Origin: Vitellaria paradoxa
Lineage: Eukaryota; Streptophyta; Magnoliopsida; Ericales; Sapotaceae
Assembly (NCBI GenBank): GCA_019916065.1
Contig: CM034240.1
Location: 44,838,026 to 44,902,025 of the forward strand
DNA: 64,000 bases
Reading direction: 5' to 3'
The position numbers and the translations under genes were made by a program. Under the pieces are notes generated by a model. It saw nothing but the letters and a program-made list of their open reading frames with translations. It was not told where the DNA came from and did not search any database. Position 1 is the stretch's first letter. Every line of letters begins with the position of its first letter. This document shows positions 59,481 to 64,000 of this stretch, piece by piece.

Positions 59481-60547
59481 CTAAGGTTCTTCTGTTCCTT
59501 CATCGTCCATTGCATCGTTCTCCTGTATCATGTTCATTAGCATATTTATTTGGTCCTGCAGCATTGCATTGTCTCTCTCTACATTTGCACGCTTGCTTCG
59601 TTCCTCCAGGAGCTGGAGTTGCAGGTGTTCTAGGCACCGCGCATCCTCTTCCAACTGTTCATTTAGCCCATCAATCTCCCTATCCTACAAAAAAAAATCA
59701 AAGGTGGCGTTTGAAATTCTGAAAAAGTTAAAAAAAAAATAATAAAAAATTACTATAAAAGTGACACGTGCCGAAATTTGATTGAACTTGCGAACTTTTT
59801 GGAGTTTTTTGGAAATTTGTTAAAGTTTTTTGGAAAAACTTAAAGCTCCAGATGGAGCTAAAATAGTGGCTCATTATGCGATAGGAGGTAGTACCCTCAC
59901 GCACCGTGACAGACGCCGAAGGTGGCAAGTGAAGATCCTAAAATTTTCGAAGTCCTACATGGATTCTACAACTTTTAGTTTTGTATGCATATCACCAAAA
60001 GCATAAGAAAAGAAGTCTACTGGCCCCTTCAAAATTTTAATAAATTTTATCTTGGACCCACCAAATAGCTAAATATTTTCACCTTGATCTCCTACTAAAC
60101 AAAATTTCTAGGCACATGCATGAAACGAAAAAACACACTTAGCCGGTGAGGTGATTGGCGAAAGCACCTTTCTGTTCATTTCCTGTACAGCAATCCTCCG
60201 CATGCTCTCCACAACATCCACATTTACTAGCTTTCGCTTCTTTCCAATTAACCAGCCCCGCGGATAGCTTGCAGAGTCAAAGTCTGGCGGCGGGAGTAAG
60301 CTCTCAGCTGACGGACGTTTGCCATTTACATTGATCATGGGTTCTAATGGTTCAAATAAAGCCTTCCGTCGCTCAGAAAGAACTGCAGCCACTGCTGAAT
60401 CCTGTTTCTGCTCTTCAGTGAGGAACCCTTCCTGTTTTTCAGGTTCTGTTGCAGAATCCTGCTTCTTTTCAATTGGAGATTCTTCCCCCTTTCCAGGTGT
60501 CTTATTTGCGGAATCATCTGTCACCTTGTCTGCATTCCGGACACTAC
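59481..60547 (-). CDS. HEADING DATE REPRESSOR 1-like protein, 3' part (two exons)
   Basis: Minus-strand exons 60547-60168 and 59684-59481 (GT-AG) give the last ~193 residues and a TAG stop. The first exon begins in phase 2 after CTCGCAG and has no ATG, so at least one upstream exon is missing; none was found up to 62 kb. The N-terminal part is Lys/Glu rich, then [55 protein letters not shown] and a heptad-repeat coiled coil ([20 protein letters not shown], then [17 protein letters not shown]), ending in acidic DDEGTEEP. This fits the plant family of rice HDR1, which delays flowering through a SnRK1-type kinase. Family assignment is from memory; biochemical role unknown. A MITE lies in the intron. 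Confidence 0.75.
59700..59835. mobile_element. 'GATATGTG'-type MITE in the last intron of the HDR1-like gene
   Basis: Contains AAAAGTGACACGTGCCGAAA and ATTTGATTG followed by CTTTTTGGAGTTTTTTGGAA, a diverged version of the core shared at 15440, 26380 and 50480. Ends are unclear. Confidence 0.4.
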
Positions 60548-62086
60548 CTGCGAGGGAGTGTTAGGTCTAGTTTGAAATAATAAAGAGAAGCAGACAAACT
60601 TATTCAATAATGTTAACTGAAAATTTGAAATCGAACGGTTTTAGTTATTAACCTAATTCAACTTTTCAGAAAGCACCGTGAGCATAACATCAGAAGTGCA
60701 CACCTAAACAATTTTTTCATCTTCGAAGATTTACATACAACTATCATTTTTCATGGAATAGTGGCACTGAATGTGTCAGATGCCCGTCCCCCTAATTTCT
60801 GTAATGGACTCACTTAAAAAGAATTGGAAAATCAATAAAACAATATTCAAGAGGGTTGTATGGTTTCGTTCACACCACATAATCATGCTCCTTAACCCTT
60901 TCTTTAATAATCCATTCAATCAATATTTTGAAACCTGACTTGATACGATTTGGTCCAATGGTTAAACCTAATTGTCCAGATCTGGTGTTCTTCCCAGTGT
61001 TCCTCACATGGGTTTTATAATTGGTAGGTGGAGTTATATCAAGAAGAAAAAAAGAAATATATTAGAGAAAATGAATGCTAGGCGGCGTAGTTTCCAATTG
61101 CACAAGGGTGTCTCATATATTAGACTCCAAAAAAGTAGCCTAAGCATTACAATATTAAATATACTGTATGCGTCATATAATGCAACTATAAAAGGGAAAC
61201 TCTATGCCCAGTCTTAACTTTGGCAATATTAAAACTTCAGTAGTGTTTATTCAAGACCTGTTTGTATAACCACAGAGGATATGCCAGAAAAAGTAAGCAG
61301 AATCAGAATAAGTAGAAATATATTGAGGAAAGAATGCAAGTTTTGACTAGAACATCCTGTAGCAAAGCAAACACACAAGGTCTTGGGGTAAAATCATGGA
61401 GTATAATGTCCTCTAGAAAAGGTATTGGAGGGGATAAAATCATGGAGTGCCAAGAGTCCTTCCCCAGCTTGGCCAGGTGGGTGAGAGGACAACATGGTTC
61501 TCTACAACTCGACCATCTAGATTAGGGGACAATTGAAGATTCAAACGAGGATCAAGATGAAAAGAAATGTTAAATTCTCTATAGCTTGAGGAGGAGGTAA
61601 CCACCTCCACCTCAGCACAATGGGCAAAAATGGAAACCACCCTAGGATTTAGGGAGCTGACATAGCAGCTCCTTCACTTGCAATTAGGATCGTTGGATTA
61701 AAATTTATCAGTTCAGATACATCTATTTTTTTTAATTAAAGTAGTGTAAATGCATCTGAACCGTCAGATCAAATCAATGTGCCATGTCAGCCTCCCCCTT
61801 TTCCGCTATAGAGCCTTTGGGCTATACGCAGCTGGTGGCCATTCATTAAAGCATGCTTTCACATCCCTAGAACACTCCTCTCTTCTTGTATTCCAAAACC
61901 ATCTCACTTGTTTGACCGTTGGAATGCCTTCGGCCAACAACCCTGGTTGTGTTCTCTGATTGTCATCTGTCTTGCAATGCTCTCCGGGAGGAGAGCGGTT
62001 GTGCAAATGAGCGATGGAGATTTTTCCCGTGCAGGTACAAAACAACAATTTGATTAAAAACAAAAGATTGGCTAAGGTAGATTGGG
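60548..62086. other. Upstream region or long intron of the HDR1-like gene
   Basis: No exon with a start codon and suitable donor was recognised on the minus strand. Includes a small MITE at 61655-61793. Confidence 0.4.
61655..61793. mobile_element. MITE with GCTGACAT ends
   Basis: Left end GGGAGCTGACATAGCA and, on the minus strand, right end GGGAGGCTGACATGGCA are inverted. Inside, CAGTTCAGATACATC and GATGCATTTACACTACTT / GCATCTGAACCGTC extend the pairing. About 140 bp, non-coding. Confidence 0.55.
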
Positions 62087-62395
62087 TGATGGAGCATGGA
62101 GTAGGCCTAGACGAGATAGGAGGCCCAAGTCCAATAATGACTTTTATTATTATTAGTTTCTTTATTTATTCATATTTTTTTGGAACATTAATTAGTTTAT
62201 TTATTTAATTGTATTTGTTTTGGATTTACCTATTAGAGTTAGGGTTTTTATTGGTGCTTATAAATAGCACCTTACGTTATTCTTTTAGACAGACTTGATG
62301 ATATTGAAACCCTAATAATTTTTCTTTCAGCCTTTCTTCTTCGTTTTTCTTTAGTTTCTTGTTCCTTCGTAGCCGAGCTACGTCAATTTGGTATC
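62087..62395 (+). repeat. Putative 5' LTR
   Basis: Chosen because TGA...TCA ends fit, the 3' end is three bases before the primer-binding site, and a TATAAATAG box (~62259) precedes a plausible transcription start. The left end is uncertain without the other LTR. Confidence 0.6.
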
Positions 62396-62398
62396 AGA

Positions 62399-62410
62399 GC
62401 CGAAAGATCC
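62399..62410 (+). promoter_or_regulatory. Primer-binding site for initiator tRNA-Met
   Basis: TGGTATCAGAGC, three bases after the inferred LTR end. Confidence 0.9.
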
Positions 62411-62574
62411 TACAGCTCTCAATATCCATTCAGTGTCAGATTTTAAACAGCAATCGCCGCAGCAGTTGCCGTAGCCACCGCCACCATCGCTTTACGCACC
62501 TTTAAACTCTTCGAGTACGTTTTCGTGCATTTTATTAATATTTAATTCCGGCGAACACCACCATTGGCACCACC

Positions 62575-62725
62575 TGCCTCCGGCGAACTCACTGGTGACT
62601 TCGACGACCTCCGACGAAGCTCCGGTGACCTCTGACGAAGCTCCGGCAACCTTCGACGAAACCCTAACGACTTTTCGAAGAACCTTCGACGAAACCCTAA
62701 CGACTTTTCGAAGAACCTTCGGCAA
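62575..62725 (+). repeat. Tandem repeats in the element leader
   Basis: A 33-bp unit starting AACCTTCGACGAAACCCTAA is present twice (about 62648-62713) and is preceded by shorter GACGAAGCTCCGG units. A 31-bp poly-A follows at ~62824. No long frame, consistent with an untranslated leader. Confidence 0.8.
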
Positions 62726-62821
62726 CCCTAAAATAGTTTGTGCTTTGCAACGTGCATTGATTCGACACCGAGACGCAGCAATTGGTAGCAGACGGATTTA
62801 GGTATTTGACAACACCCTATC

Positions 62822-62857
<36 letters not shown>

Positions 62858-63175
62858 CACCTTGTTTGGTTCTCTTGCAACAATACTAAGGTATTGTAGG
62901 CATCTCAAAGGTTCTTCAACGAGGTAAATTTTCTTTTACTTTGAACACTCGATTAATATTTATGATATTTAGGTAAATTTGGTTTGAGTGTTTTTAGATT
63001 CCAGTTTATTTGATAAGCATAAAGAATATTAAAAAAATATTTAATTAATTTTTTTGTGATTCGTGCAAATTGTGGCATATAATCGCATTAAAAAAAATTT
63101 TAGGTTTGTGTTTGTTGCATTAGCATATAATTTATAAATTTCTTTACCTAGCGAAATTTTGGCTTTTATCTCAGC

Positions 63176-64000
63176 ATGTCAGCCACAAAAAGTGACACCA
63201 TTGAACCTTCCTCCTCTAACACAAAAGACCCGATTGAGAGACTTAATAATTTTGATTTAAGACTACAAGCCTTATCTCAAGATTTAAATGATAGTCTAGC
63301 ATGTATTACCCGTCATCATGATGCAAATAAAGCTCAATTTGATTTAGTCACTGCATCGGTAAGTAATTTAAATTCAATGTGTGGTCAACTAACTCAACGT
63401 CAATCTGCCCTCGAACAACAAACTCATGCAATGAATCAAAAAATGGATTTGCTTTTAAAATATTTGGGTAAACATGAGATAGGTGAATATGTTGATGAAA
63501 CTGCTAGAAAACTCTTTGGGTTAACACACACTGGGGGTTCAAGTCCATCTGGGGGTTCACATCAATTTGATGAATTCACAAATGGTTTGCATGATAATCT
63601 GGGTAAAATGAACTTGGGTAGTAATTCAATTGCTCAACCTCATACAAGGTTTTCTGATATAGGAGGTTCTCAGTTCAACCTAGTTGATCAGTTTCAACCT
63701 ACCAATATTAACTTTCCACTAGATTACCAACCCCCAAAGCAAAACCATCCACCAAATCAGGTGAGAGAGGATATCGCTCCTCAGCAATACCAGCCTAGGG
63801 TTAATGGTAATTGGGGTAGAGATCAGGATAGGCAAGTTAGACAACCTCCAAGAGATATCACAACAAAAGTCAAGATTAGTGCTCCTGAATTTGATGGTAG
63901 AATGGATCCTAATGTTTTCTCTGATTGGTTAGTTGCTATTGAGGAATATTTTGATTGGTATGAAATGATTGATAGTGAACGTATTAGGTTTGCAAAAATG
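63176..64000 (+). CDS. Gag protein of a Ty3/gypsy-type element, N-terminal 275 codons
   Basis: The frame opens at the ATG at 63176 and stays open for 275 codons to the window end. The N-terminus is Ser/Thr rich, then a helical region (ERLNNFDLRLQALSQDLND; ALEQQTHAMNQKMDLLLKYL) that could form a coiled coil, a Gly/Ser/Gln/Pro-rich linker, and at ~residue 238 the start of a retrotransposon gag domain (KISAPEFDGRMDPNVFSDWL, then EEYFDWYEM). Zinc knuckle and pol would follow outside. No stop codon or frameshift so far, so the element may be fairly young. Confidence 0.85.
   Translation, partial: MSATKSDTIEPSSSNTKDPIERLNNFDLRLQALSQDLNDSLACITRHHDANKAQFDLVTASVSNLNSMCGQLTQRQSALEQQTHAMNQKMDLLLKYLGKHEIGEYVDETARKLFGLTHTGGSSPSGGSHQFDEFTNGLHDNLGKMNLGSNSIAQPHTRFSDIGGSQFNLVDQFQPTNINFPLDYQPPKQNHPPNQVREDIAPQQYQPRVNGNWGRDQDRQVRQPPRDITTKVKISAPEFDGRMDPNVFSDWLVAIEEYFDWYEMIDSERIRFAKM

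Larger units (their letters stand above)
62087..64000 (+). mobile_element. Ty3/gypsy-type LTR retrotransposon, 5' part (runs off window)
   Basis: A 5' LTR (62087-62395, TGATGGAG...TACGTCA, with TATAAATAG near 62259), a primer-binding site, a ~770-bp leader and an open gag frame reaching the end. 3' LTR and target duplication are outside, so the LTR start is a best guess. Confidence 0.75.

Noticed and set aside
1..64000. CRISPR array, bacterial operons, rRNA or tRNA genes, organellar insertions
   Set aside because: No regularly spaced repeats, no tRNA cloverleaf with proper arms, and no plastid or mitochondrial gene sequence was recognised; short B-box-like stretches (about 5295 and 34921) lack a partner A box.

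Overview
The window is nuclear DNA from a flowering plant. Evidence: GT-AG introns throughout, plant-specific gene families, Ty1/copia and Ty3/gypsy retrotransposons primed by initiator-Met tRNA, and very AT-rich intergenic DNA packed with MITEs. Gene sequences resemble non-grass angiosperms, but the species cannot be fixed from the sequence.

Six host genes were reconstructed exon by exon: the 3' part of a GH28 polygalacturonase-like gene (+, 545-1985); a five-exon plastid-type Rossmann protein of unknown function (-, 3720-7016); a nine-exon TUBBY-LIKE PROTEIN 8 gene (+, 14280-18104); an eight-exon ADAP/WRI3-type double-AP2 transcription factor with a 9-nt micro-exon (-, 26896-31047); a six-exon ASG1-like gene (+, 53714-57945); and the two 3'-terminal exons of a HEADING DATE REPRESSOR 1-like coiled-coil gene (-, 59481-60547). 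From memory, TLP8 and ADAP are neighbours in Arabidopsis (At1g16070, At1g16060), and the Rossmann gene may be At1g16080, so 3.7-31 kb looks like conserved microsynteny.

The rest is mobile-element territory. 7-13 kb holds TTA-flanked Tourist-type MITEs and a 2-kb AT-rich element with ~230-bp inverted ends. 19.4-21.7 kb has the 3' third of a decayed copia element between two copies of a ~225-bp host sequence. 24.0-24.3 kb has a SINE-like insertion with a 16-bp target duplication. 24.5-25.8 kb is a hAT-type element with a perfect 8-bp target duplication and ~480 bp of alternating purine-pyrimidine repeat inside. 38.1-43.3 kb is a complete, apparently very young chromovirus-type Ty3/gypsy element with one 1495-codon ORF. 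It sits in one copy of a ~2.2-kb duplicated segment that carries an aspartic-protease pseudogene. The second copy (46.6-48.8 kb) keeps the empty sites of this and two further insertions. 62.1-64 kb is the start of another Ty3/gypsy element that runs off the window.

The genes are not an operon or a pathway. Most are regulatory or housekeeping. I found no clearly new biological system. The most informative structures are the natural filled/empty-site pair, the gypsy ORF that ends inside its own LTR, the hAT element with its Z-DNA-type core, and the ACGT-element cluster in front of the ASG1-like gene.
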